Assembly (NCBI RefSeq): GCF_000183425.1
Contig: NC_014759.1
Location: 372,001-436,000, forward strand
Reading direction: 5' to 3'
From: Marivirga tractuosa DSM 4126
Lineage (GTDB): Bacteria > Bacteroidota > Bacteroidia > Cytophagales > Cyclobacteriaceae
DNA length: 64,000 nt
The translations under genes were made by a program, and so were the position numbers. Positions 17,553-26,202 of the stretch are shown here, in pieces. Position 1 is the stretch's first letter. Every line of letters starts with the position of its first letter. Below the pieces are notes generated by a model. The model saw nothing but the letters and a program-made list of their open reading frames with translations. It had not been told where the DNA came from and made no database searches.

Positions 17553-19670
17553 ATGGCAATAGATAGAATAACATCATTAATTAATAAAAGTAATTTAGTC
17601 AGCCGAGATTTAAGCTGGTTGCAATTCAATTATAGAGTATTGGATTTGGCGCGTAAGCCCGATCGGAACATATTTGATAGGCTTAAATTTTTAGCTATTA
17701 CAGCTTCTAATTTAGACGAGTTTTTCATGATCCGTGTAGGTTCACTCTATAATTATATTGATTATGGACGAGAGAGAATTGATTATTCTGGATTAAGAGA
17801 ATTACCATTCAGGAAGAAATTATTAACAGAATGCCAGAATTTCGTAAAAGCACAAAACCAGTTGTTCGAGGATGAACTAGAGCCTCTTTTTGAAGAGAAT
17901 AATTTTAAAATTGCTGAGTTGAGTGATTTGACTGCAAGCGAGCTTAAAAAGGCGAATAGTTTTTTTGATAAAATCATATTTCCTATGCTCACTCCTATGG
18001 TTTATGATAATTATCATACTTTCCCAATACTAATGAACAAATTACTTATTTTTTCAGTAGTTACCCGGTCTTTTGGGGAGAAGAAGGATAATAAAAAGCT
18101 TTCATTTATTCAGATTCCACAGAATATCCAACGATTTTATGAGGTAGAGCGTGATGATAAAATGCTGTTTATTCCTATTGAAGAGATAGTTAAAGCGAAC
18201 ATTGAGAAGTTATTTAGAAATATAGAGATTTTATCAGTCAATTTATTTAGGATCACAAGAAATGGAGATTTTACGCTAGAGGAGAGTGATGACATTGAGG
18301 CGAATTTCCTTGAAGAAATGCGTAAAAAACTCAAAACTCGAAAAACGGGTAGGGTTGTGCGTATTGAAATCGATAAGGATTATGACAAATGGATGATGAA
18401 AATCCTTTGCGACCGATGGGAAATAGACAAAGACAATATCTTCAAATTCAAGAAAGGAGATTTGGTGGATTATAGTGCCTTGTGGCAGATCATTAAACAT
18501 ACAGAGTTTAAAGATAAAATACCTACAACACCTGATCCGGTTCCACCTTTAGCATTTCCAGAGCATAAATCTGATTCTGATAATATTTTTGAGATATTGA
18601 AGGACAGAGATATATTATTGCATCATCCATACAATAATATTGAACCAGTAATTGATATGCTCGAAAAGGCAGCGGAAGATCCGAAAGTCTTGTCCATTAA
18701 GCTAACAATCTATCGCTTGGCAGAAGACTCAAGAATTACAAATGCTTTATTGAAAGCAGCAGAGAATGGAATTCATGTTTCTGTGCTTTTTGAAGTGAAA
18801 GCTCGCTTTGATGAAGAGAACAACATAAGAGAAGCGAAAAGACTGCAAAAAGCAGGTTGCTTTGTGATATATGGTATAAGTCGTTATAAAACACATACCA
18901 AGCTACTGATGATTGTTCGCAAGGAAAAAGAAAAAGTGACGCGCTATTTACATATGGCCAGTGGTAATTATAATGAAGAAACTGCGAGGTTATATACAGA
19001 CATTGGACTGATGACTACTGATGAAATTTATGCTCAAGATATTTCCGAGTTCTTTAACGTAATTACTGGTCATAGTTTACCACATGAATATGAGCGATTA
19101 ATCACAGCTCCTAAAGATATGCGAACCCGCTTAATTCATTTGATACAGCAAGAAGCTGAAAATGCCAAAGCAGGTTTACCTTCTGGTATTTGCATCAAAA
19201 TCAATTCTTTGGAAGATAAAGAAACTATTGAAGAATTATATGCAGCCTCTCAAGCAGGGGTAAGGATTAAGTTGATCGTTAGGGGAATTTGTTGTTTAAG
19301 ACCAGGTAGAAAAGGCTTGAGCGAAAATATTTCGGTTCGGTCTATTGTCGGAAATTATTTGGAGCATTCAAGAATTTACTATTTCCATAATAATGGTGAG
19401 CCAAAAGTATACGGAGGAAGTGCAGACATGATGGTTCGTTCATTTGAGAGAAGATTGGAGTCTTTATTCTTAATAGTAGATGAAACTTTGAAAAGGCAAG
19501 TCATGAATATCCTAAGATATAATTTATGGGATAATGTAAACTCTTATGAAATGAATGAGGAGAGCTTTTATAAAGAGCTGGAAAGAAATGGTGAGCCTGC
19601 CTTTAATATTCATGAAGAATTCTTCAAAGTTACACCTGAGTTAATAGAGGATGTAAAATTGTTTGAATAA
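17553..19670 (+). CDS. ppk1: Polyphosphate kinase 1
   Basis: The enzyme makes inorganic polyphosphate from ATP, reversibly. The 705-residue protein has the N-terminal SRDLSWLQFNYRVLDLA, SNLDEFFMIRVGSL and the two phospholipase D-like domains. The region GISRYKTHTKLLMIVRKE contains the phosphorylated catalytic His, followed by LHMASGNYNEETARLYTDIGL. The second His block is YLEHSRIYYFHNNGEPKVY, and SADMMVRSFERRLE follows. It is full length, with no sign of ppx next to it. Its last bases overlap the possible TTG start of the downstream gene. Confidence 0.96.
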   Translation: MAIDRITSLINKSNLVSRDLSWLQFNYRVLDLARKPDRNIFDRLKFLAITASNLDEFFMIRVGSLYNYIDYGRERIDYSGLRELPFRKKLLTECQNFVKAQNQLFEDELEPLFEENNFKIAELSDLTASELKKANSFFDKIIFPMLTPMVYDNYHTFPILMNKLLIFSVVTRSFGEKKDNKKLSFIQIPQNIQRFYEVERDDKMLFIPIEEIVKANIEKLFRNIEILSVNLFRITRNGDFTLEESDDIEANFLEEMRKKLKTRKTGRVVRIEIDKDYDKWMMKILCDRWEIDKDNIFKFKKGDLVDYSALWQIIKHTEFKDKIPTTPDPVPPLAFPEHKSDSDNIFEILKDRDILLHHPYNNIEPVIDMLEKAAEDPKVLSIKLTIYRLAEDSRITNALLKAAENGIHVSVLFEVKARFDEENNIREAKRLQKAGCFVIYGISRYKTHTKLLMIVRKEKEKVTRYLHMASGNYNEETARLYTDIGLMTTDEIYAQDISEFFNVITGHSLPHEYERLITAPKDMRTRLIHLIQQEAENAKAGLPSGICIKINSLEDKETIEELYAASQAGVRIKLIVRGICCLRPGRKGLSENISVRSIVGNYLEHSRIYYFHNNGEPKVYGGSADMMVRSFERRLESLFLIVDETLKRQVMNILRYNLWDNVNSYEMNEESFYKELERNGEPAFNIHEEFFKVTPELIEDVKLFE

Positions 19671-19713
19671 GCTCCCTTTAATTTTATTTCTACCATTTAT
19701 TAATGAACATACT

Positions 19714-21600
19714 ATGAAACCTTCTCTTTTACTTTTTATATTTATTTTAGTTTCTAATCCAATCTATGCTCAAACTGGAGACAGTGAAAAAATTTTAAAA
19801 ACAGAGACGAAAGAAGTTACAGTTTATCTACAGGGAGCTCAAATTTTTAGGGCTGGAGAAATTAATTTGAGGAAAGGAGAACATACTGTTGTTTTAAAAT
19901 CTCTTTCAGCACTCTTAGATCCAAACAGCATAAATGTTAAAGGAACTGGTGATATAAAAATTCTGTCAGTTCAGCATCAATTTGATTATTTGGAAAAAGA
20001 AAAAAATACAAAAAGAGTTGACAGCATCCAGTCAATTATTGAGAATGTAGAATCAGAACTTAGAAGAAAAACTAATAGAATTGAGGTTTTAAATGAGAAG
20101 GAGATTCTTATTTCAGCCAATAAAAATCTTGGAAGTGAAAATGTGACTTCCAATCAATTGCTTCAAATGTTAAGTCTTTATGAGAAAGAATTAACTGCTA
20201 TTAAAACTGAGCAATCCGAAATTAATCTTGAAATAAAGAATTTAAAATCAAGATTAAGCAGTTTAAACAGCCAATTAATAATAACAAAAGGAAATAAAAA
20301 CGAAAAAAAGAGTAATATATTAATTAAGCTAGAAGCGCTTGATACTGCCAATTCATCATTTGAAATTAGCTATTTTGTGAATGGAGCAGGTTGGTTTCCT
20401 AAATACAGATTAAATGTAATTGATATTACTAAACCTATTAATTTAGAATATCAAGCGGAGATTTTCCAGCAAACAGGAGAAGATTGGAATAATGTGAAAT
20501 TAAGATTTTCTAATGGTGAGCCAAATCAAAATAAACAAGCACCAGAATTAGAAACCTGGTTTTTAGATTATGCTCGATATACCAATTTTCAAGATAATAT
20601 TTTATCTAATTTAAGAGTCAGCAATAATTCAGTAAAGGGGACTGTAATGGATGCAGAAACGGGCGAAGGAATACCAGGAGTTAATGTGCTTGTTACTGGA
20701 ACTTCTATTGGAACCAATACTGATATTCAAGGAAACTATTCGATAACAATGCCTAAAGGATCAAATCAACTTAGGTTTAGTTATATCGGAATGAAGACAA
20801 AAACAGTAAATGTAAATTCTTCAGTCTTGAATGTTAGTTTGAGTTCGGATGTTCAGCAATTGTCTGAGGTTGTTGTAACAGGTTATGCTTCAGAGAGAAG
20901 TAGGTCTAGCAACAAAGTAAAAATAAGAGGTGCAAGTTCAATAAATGCTGATCAATCAGCAAAAAGAATGACCGCTAGCACCATCAAAAGACAAACCAAT
21001 GTAGAATTTGAAGTGGATGAGCCATACACCATTAAATCAGGGAGTCCTCCGACCTATATTGATTTAAAAAAATATGAAATGGAAGCAGATTATCGATATG
21101 TTGCAATCCCTAAATTGGATAAAAATGCCTATTTGGTTGCTGGAATTGCAAATTGGGATCAATATAATTTGATGGAGGGTGAGGCAAAATTGTTCTTTGA
21201 AGGATCATTTGTAGGTACATCCATTTTAAATGCTAATGCGACTATTGATACTTTAAAGATTTCGTTGGGAAATGATAAAAGCATTGTAATAGAGCGAAAT
21301 AAGATTGATGATTATAATGAAAGTAGTTTTATAGGCTTCAATAGAAATAAGAAATTAGGGTTTGATATTGAAGTGAGGAACACTAAATCTCAAAAAGTAG
21401 ACTTAACTTTATATGATCAAGTTCCAGTTTCACTTAGAGATGACATAGAAGTATCAGTAGAAAAATTATCTAAAGCTAACTACAATGAAAAAACAGGCGA
21501 GTTAAGATGGGATATGGAGATAGAAAGTAATAAAACTGAAAACAGGATGTTTTTTTATGATGTAAAATACCCTAAAGATGAATCGATTGTTTTAGAATAG
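19714..21600 (+). CDS. MuiA/DUF4139 family protein with inserted SusC-like CarboxypepD-reg domain
   Basis: The start is taken at the ATG at 19714, which gives a clear signal peptide (LLLFIFILVSNPIYAQ) and 628 residues. A longer frame begins at TTG 19663. The N-terminal domain (about 25-110, VYLQGAQIFRAGEINLRKGEH) is the DUF4140 type, followed by a coiled coil and then a DUF4139 domain (FEISYFVNGAGWFPKYRLNV). At about 306-394 it carries an inserted domain with GTVMDAETGEGIPGVNVLV and SEVVVTGYASERS, as in the N-terminal domain of SusC-type receptors. Related MuiA proteins were named mucoidy inhibitor A. The molecular role is unknown. Confidence 0.85.
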   Translation: MKPSLLLFIFILVSNPIYAQTGDSEKILKTETKEVTVYLQGAQIFRAGEINLRKGEHTVVLKSLSALLDPNSINVKGTGDIKILSVQHQFDYLEKEKNTKRVDSIQSIIENVESELRRKTNRIEVLNEKEILISANKNLGSENVTSNQLLQMLSLYEKELTAIKTEQSEINLEIKNLKSRLSSLNSQLIITKGNKNEKKSNILIKLEALDTANSSFEISYFVNGAGWFPKYRLNVIDITKPINLEYQAEIFQQTGEDWNNVKLRFSNGEPNQNKQAPELETWFLDYARYTNFQDNILSNLRVSNNSVKGTVMDAETGEGIPGVNVLVTGTSIGTNTDIQGNYSITMPKGSNQLRFSYIGMKTKTVNVNSSVLNVSLSSDVQQLSEVVVTGYASERSRSSNKVKIRGASSINADQSAKRMTASTIKRQTNVEFEVDEPYTIKSGSPPTYIDLKKYEMEADYRYVAIPKLDKNAYLVAGIANWDQYNLMEGEAKLFFEGSFVGTSILNANATIDTLKISLGNDKSIVIERNKIDDYNESSFIGFNRNKKLGFDIEVRNTKSQKVDLTLYDQVPVSLRDDIEVSVEKLSKANYNEKTGELRWDMEIESNKTENRMFFYDVKYPKDESIVLE

Positions 21601-21607
21601 TCTTGAC

Positions 21608-22042
21608 TTATTTGATAGCATCATCCAAAAACCATTTTAAAGCCTTTTTATGATCTCTAAATACTTTGGTTACAAAAGGTGCCTTCTCATCATCGGTATT
21701 GTATTCATCCACTTTATTTGCAGCTATTAAAGTGATCGGAGACAATACTGCCTGATGGGTGAATCCTAGCTTCTCATATTGAGGATTAATTTCAGTGTCA
21801 AGCCATGTTATTTCTTCTTGTCTGATCATCTCCAATTCAGTAACATCAGCAAATAAGAGGAATTTATCCTGACCGGTAATTTTATGCTTTTTAATTTCTT
21901 TTGCATAAATGTCTAAAGAAACATTTATTAATTCCCTGAAAACGACCGGGTTCAGTATTCCTCTCCATACTTCCTTTATATAGGGAATATTATTGATCTC
22001 TTCAACAGTAATCCTTAATTTTGGGTGAGTGTATAATCTCAT
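21608..22042 (-). CDS. Conserved hypothetical protein, possibly STAS/SpoIIAA-like
   Basis: The 144-residue soluble protein has no signal peptide. Alternating strands and helices (ITVEEINNIPYIKEVWRGI, DKFLLFADVTELEMI, LSPITLIAANKVD, APFVTKVFRDHKKALKWFLDD) resemble the SpoIIAA-like/STAS fold, in which the pattern xLLxDVxx is typical. A conserved phosphorylatable Ser is not evident. It lies on the opposite strand to the DUF4139 gene, with its stop 8 bp from that gene's stop, and about 130 bp downstream of the response regulator. Function unknown. Confidence 0.6.
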   Translation of the reverse strand: MRLYTHPKLRITVEEINNIPYIKEVWRGILNPVVFRELINVSLDIYAKEIKKHKITGQDKFLLFADVTELEMIRQEEITWLDTEINPQYEKLGFTHQAVLSPITLIAANKVDEYNTDDEKAPFVTKVFRDHKKALKWFLDDAIK

Positions 22043-22174
22043 ATGGACCTGATTAATGACAACATTTCATGCAATAAGTTAAAGAAATATTTTTAAGAAT
22101 GGTACTATTCAAGTATTTCTTTACTTGTGTTTAAGTAAAGTTATTGATATTCAGTGTTTTATAAGTAAGTCAAT

Positions 22175-22765
22175 TTACTGATAATATTGATGTATTAGTT
22201 CGGTTGAACTCTTACATCCTGATTTTTTTAGAATATTACTCCTGTGTTTTGATACAGTTTGCGGACTGATGAATAGTATTTCTGCTATTTCAGAACTTGA
22301 TTTACCTGCAGCCAATAGTTTGATAATCTCAATTTCTCTAGATGTAAAATTAGATAAAAAATCTGTATTTATTTCTTTGAAATCATATTCGTAAAATTTG
22401 TTAATGGCCACATTAATTGCAACCTCTAAGCTTCTTTCATTGTAGGGTTTTACCAAATAACCGTATGTAGAAGAATCTGATATTCTTTTTATGAGTTCGT
22501 GATCCGAATAAGCAGACAGATAGATGACAGGCGTCTTTTTGATTTTATTTAATTCAAATACCGTTTCAATACCATCTTTATCGCCTTCAATATTGATGTC
22601 ACAGAGAATGAGATGCACATCATTTGTATTAAATAGGAACATTGCTCGTTCGTAATTTTTTGCAATGCCAATACAATTAAATCCTAAATCTTCCAATAAA
22701 TAGGAGAGGTCCTGAGCTATTAATAATTCGTCTTCAATTATCAATATGTTTTTATATTCTTCCAT
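22175..22765 (-). CDS. NarL/LuxR-type response regulator
   Basis: The 196-residue protein has a receiver domain with the acidic pair EDE at 11-13, phospho-acceptor Asp56 in LILCDINIEG, and conserved Ser/Lys (YLSAYS, YLVKPYNERS). From about 135 it has a LuxR-type helix-turn-helix: FTSREIEIIKLLAAGKSSSEIAEILFISPQTVSKHRSNILKKSG. It sits 4 bp downstream of the sensor kinase gene on the same strand and is the clear cognate regulator. Targets cannot be read from the sequence. Confidence 0.93.
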   Translation of the reverse strand: MEEYKNILIIEDELLIAQDLSYLLEDLGFNCIGIAKNYERAMFLFNTNDVHLILCDINIEGDKDGIETVFELNKIKKTPVIYLSAYSDHELIKRISDSSTYGYLVKPYNERSLEVAINVAINKFYEYDFKEINTDFLSNFTSREIEIIKLLAAGKSSSEIAEILFISPQTVSKHRSNILKKSGCKSSTELIHQYYQ

Positions 22766-22769
22766 TGAA

Positions 22770-25700
22770 CTAATCTGTTTCTTTGCTTACAAACTCTAGC
22801 TTGAAATGTGGCCCATTTTTGCATCCTACACTTAATTCGCCATTTATTTGCTCTACTAGAGATTTAATCATGCTGATGCCAAATGAACTGCTTTTTTCAA
22901 ATTGCTCCATACTGATCCCTTTACCATTATCCTGTAAAGAGATAGAGATTTTTCCATCCTGCTTTTTGGCTTTCAAGTCTATTACTAATTTATCTTTTCC
23001 ACTGTGTTTTAAGGAATTAGTCACTAGTTCATTTAGAATTAATCCTAAAGGCACAGCTTGATCCAAATTTAATTTGAAGTCATCTGTGTCTAACTTGAAA
23101 TCTACATCGGAATAATTACTTTTAAACGCAATAGACAGGTAGTCCACCAACTCTCTTATATAATCCTTGCAATTTACCTCAGTATATTTCTCTGTCATAT
23201 AGAGTTTCTGATGCAATAGAGAGAGTGCTTGCATTCTCAATTTGCCTTCGGTTAGTGCCATTTTTGCGTCTTGGTTTTGAGTGCTCCGGCTATGCAGGTT
23301 CAATATACTTGAGATCAGCTGTAGATTGTTTTTTATTCTGTGATTTAACTCTCTTAATAAAAGTTCAATTCGGTTGTTTCTAGATTGTAACACTTCGTTT
23401 TGACTTTCAATTTCTTCTTTCTGCGCTAGGACTTCACCAGTTCGATCTTTAACTTTTTTCTCTAACAACTTATTATTCTTTTTAATGGTATTGAATCTTC
23501 CGTATATGATTAGACCAACTAAAGAGATGATGCTTATACTTAGTAATGACCTAAATAGGAGAGACTCATACCAAAAAGGCATTACTTCAATATTTAAGCC
23601 GACCTGTGCTTTGGACCAAACTTTTTCATCATTACTTGCTTTAATATGTAGTTTGTAATTTCCTGGCGTCAGTTTACTAAAACTTACCGAACGATCTTTG
23701 GTTGGCGCTCTCCAATCTTTATCCCAGCCTTCTAAAAACACTGAATATTCATTTTTATGACCATTTATTAGATTTAGGGCATCGAAGGTTATGCTAACTA
23801 AATAGTCTGATTGCTTTAGTTTTATGTAGTCGGTCCTTGCAAACCCTTTTTTCAAGACGTCTGGCCTGTTTTGTGGGCTGGCTACTTCATTATTAATTAT
23901 CAACTTCTCTAGTTGAATTTGTGGTGTGGCGGAATTGAAAACAATTTGATCAGAATTGACAATGACAAGTTCAGTTGATGTGCCAAAAATTAATCCCAGA
24001 GAATCATCTTTGTAAGCCGATCCGAAGACAAAATACTCGTCAAGTAATCCATCACTTTGGTCAAAATTTGATATTTTTCCATTTTGTTGAATTCTGGCTA
24101 AACCAGAAGCCGTAGCTACCCATAAATCACCATTATCATCTTCTAAAGCACTGCTGATTACGTTTGAAGGTAGACCATCTTCTTTAAAATATCTTTTGAA
24201 TTCTTCATTTTCAAAATCAAAATAGCATAACCCTAGTTCAGTACTAATCCATAATCCACCGTTTTGACTTTCCGAGATATGATTAATATTACCATTGCTC
24301 AAAGTATTTTTCTTCTCACTTGGAGCATATTTCGTGAAGTTGTTAGTTTTCTCATTTAGGACATGTAATCCCCCTGCTGTTCCAACCCATAGCCTTTCTT
24401 TGCTGTCTTCAAATATGTATTTCACGTGTTCATCTCCACTATTTTCCAGTTTGCTGAGGTCGCTTACTGGGAATTGCTGGATTTGATTAGTTGCTGGATA
24501 GTATTGGAATAATCCTTTATCACGATTACCCAACCATACACGACCTTTGCTGTCCCCAAAAGCAATTAAATTAAAGGTTATATTGCTAAACTTAGAGTTG
24601 TCTTGCAGGGTACTTAGTTTCCTTTTCTGATGATCCCATAAATACGCAAACTTACCCCAAACCGAAATCAGATATTGACCATTTCCTGTGCGTGTAATGC
24701 TACTAAGACGATTGATATCTAGATTTTCAGGATCAGGAATTTTATAAAGCTGTCTTTTATTGGTTTTATGATTCCAAACTACCAAGCCTGAATAAGTGGT
24801 AATAAGGATTTCCTCTTCGTTATGTCGAATGAAGCTTGTGTATCGATTTAAGTATTTTTCAATTCCTTCGTCTAGAAAATTCTCCGTTCTAAACTTGTTA
24901 AATGAAGGATGACTATAATATATACCAGCATTATTTACTCCTGCCCATAGCCCTCCATTTCTATCTTTAAAAACATTGTATATGTTGCGACCACCAATAT
25001 CGTCTGTGTTCTTTTGAACCGCATTAATTTTGCTAAATCGCTTTTCTTTGATATTGTAGCTATTAATGCCATTCATGGTTGCCAACCACAATCTATTGGT
25101 ATCTAAAGGGTCTGGTTTTATACTGAAAATGACTGTACTACTTGGTCCTTTATTCTCAACATTCGATGGAATCAATTTTACTTTGTCATTTTTTAAATTC
25201 ATGATATGGAGGCCTCTCCCGGTGGCAATCATTATTTCATTTCTTTTGAGTTCAAATATGTCATATACATAATTGTAGTTTAGCCTGTAGCCTTCAGGTA
25301 AACTAGTATCGATCACCTTGAAAGTATTAGTGGATAAGTCAAGAATATTGAGCCCACCTGCAGTAGCAACAAAGAGCTTTTTTTCATCTTCAGACAGCTT
25401 GAGATCACGAATAACCATGCTTGAAAGGCCATCAGCTAAGGAAAACCTCTCAAATTCCCCTGTTTTGACATCGAGCCGGACTAATCCTTTATTGGTACCA
25501 ACCCATATATTACCATTTCCATCTTCTTCCAAACCTCTGACTTGGTCGTTGCTTATGGACTTAGGATCATCTTTATCATATCTATAATTAGTGAATAAAT
25601 TTTTTACTGGATCGTATTTTGAAAGACCTCCGCCATAGGTTCCAGCCCAAATATTCCCTTCTTTATCTTCTAAAATTCGCCAAATAAAATCATAGGCAAG

Positions 25701-25940
25701 GGAATTACTGTCGTTTGATATGTGATAAAAGTGCTTGAATTGGCTTCCACTATAACGCCACAGTCCGTTTTGCCCAGCTATCCATATAAAACCTTTTTGA
25801 TCCTGTATTATATGGAAGGGGAAGGGTTGATCTAGTCCAGTAGCTTTATCCATATGCCGAAATTCTATCGTTTCTGGCTGCGAATGGAGTGGTAAACTGA
25901 GAGCGACAAACAAAAGAATAAAAGTATAGAAAAGCTTCAT
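22770..25940 (-). CDS. Reg_prop/Y_Y_Y sensor histidine kinase (HisKA_2 type)
   Basis: This 1056-residue sensor kinase has a signal peptide, then about 700 residues of Reg_prop beta-propeller repeats (GxIWVAGxNGLxRY, GNIWVGTNKGLVRLD, RLWVGTAGGLHVLNE and similar), a Y_Y_Y domain (GHKNEYSVFLEGWDKDW, FSKLTPGNYKLHIKASN), one membrane helix at about 787-812, a coiled coil and a HisKA_2 dimerisation domain with the phospho-His at about 867 in LLRELNHRIKNNLQLISS. A HATPase domain follows (LILNELVTNSLKHSG, LQDNGKGI). Bacteroidota hybrid two-component sensors of this ectodomain type are usually fused to a receiver and AraC domain. Here the regulator is a separate gene. Confidence 0.92.
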   Translation of the reverse strand: MKLFYTFILLFVALSLPLHSQPETIEFRHMDKATGLDQPFPFHIIQDQKGFIWIAGQNGLWRYSGSQFKHFYHISNDSNSLAYDFIWRILEDKEGNIWAGTYGGGLSKYDPVKNLFTNYRYDKDDPKSISNDQVRGLEEDGNGNIWVGTNKGLVRLDVKTGEFERFSLADGLSSMVIRDLKLSEDEKKLFVATAGGLNILDLSTNTFKVIDTSLPEGYRLNYNYVYDIFELKRNEIMIATGRGLHIMNLKNDKVKLIPSNVENKGPSSTVIFSIKPDPLDTNRLWLATMNGINSYNIKEKRFSKINAVQKNTDDIGGRNIYNVFKDRNGGLWAGVNNAGIYYSHPSFNKFRTENFLDEGIEKYLNRYTSFIRHNEEEILITTYSGLVVWNHKTNKRQLYKIPDPENLDINRLSSITRTGNGQYLISVWGKFAYLWDHQKRKLSTLQDNSKFSNITFNLIAFGDSKGRVWLGNRDKGLFQYYPATNQIQQFPVSDLSKLENSGDEHVKYIFEDSKERLWVGTAGGLHVLNEKTNNFTKYAPSEKKNTLSNGNINHISESQNGGLWISTELGLCYFDFENEEFKRYFKEDGLPSNVISSALEDDNGDLWVATASGLARIQQNGKISNFDQSDGLLDEYFVFGSAYKDDSLGLIFGTSTELVIVNSDQIVFNSATPQIQLEKLIINNEVASPQNRPDVLKKGFARTDYIKLKQSDYLVSITFDALNLINGHKNEYSVFLEGWDKDWRAPTKDRSVSFSKLTPGNYKLHIKASNDEKVWSKAQVGLNIEVMPFWYESLLFRSLLSISIISLVGLIIYGRFNTIKKNNKLLEKKVKDRTGEVLAQKEEIESQNEVLQSRNNRIELLLRELNHRIKNNLQLISSILNLHSRSTQNQDAKMALTEGKLRMQALSLLHQKLYMTEKYTEVNCKDYIRELVDYLSIAFKSNYSDVDFKLDTDDFKLNLDQAVPLGLILNELVTNSLKHSGKDKLVIDLKAKKQDGKISISLQDNGKGISMEQFEKSSSFGISMIKSLVEQINGELSVGCKNGPHFKLEFVSKETD

Positions 25941-26143
25941 AAAATTGTTCTGAATAGGTAGATCATGACGTTATTGTTTCAATTAACAATATTTTGAATA
26001 ATTAAATTATAAAACAATACCTATAAAGCTGTATTTTTTATCAAAAATTCAAAACATCATGGTTACAAACTAGAATCCCCCCAACTTTCAGTGTTGAAAT
26101 TGCTGTTTAATAAGATTACAAAAATTTCTTAAAAATAGGCGAT
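25941..26143. other. Gap upstream of the sensor kinase gene
   Basis: No gene seen. The gap lies between the sensor start and the yidC terminator. It should contain the sensor promoter, but I find no good TTTG/TAnnTTTG pair. Confidence 0.3.
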
Positions 26144-26175
26144 AAAAAAAGGTGAGTCGTTGCTGACTCACCTTT
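26144..26175 (-). terminator. Strong terminator downstream of yidC
   Basis: AAAGGTGAGTC at 26148-26158 pairs with GACTCACCTTT at 26165-26175 around a 6-base loop. Read on the minus strand the stem is followed by a run of seven U residues, placed 28 bp after the yidC stop. Confidence 0.88.
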
Positions 26176-26202
26176 AGATTAATATTTACGTTGAAAGAAG
26201 TG

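Noticed and set aside
19663..19713. Upstream TTG start of the MuiA-like gene.
   Set aside because: The ATG at 19714 starts a clean signal peptide, while the upstream part would extend it abnormally.
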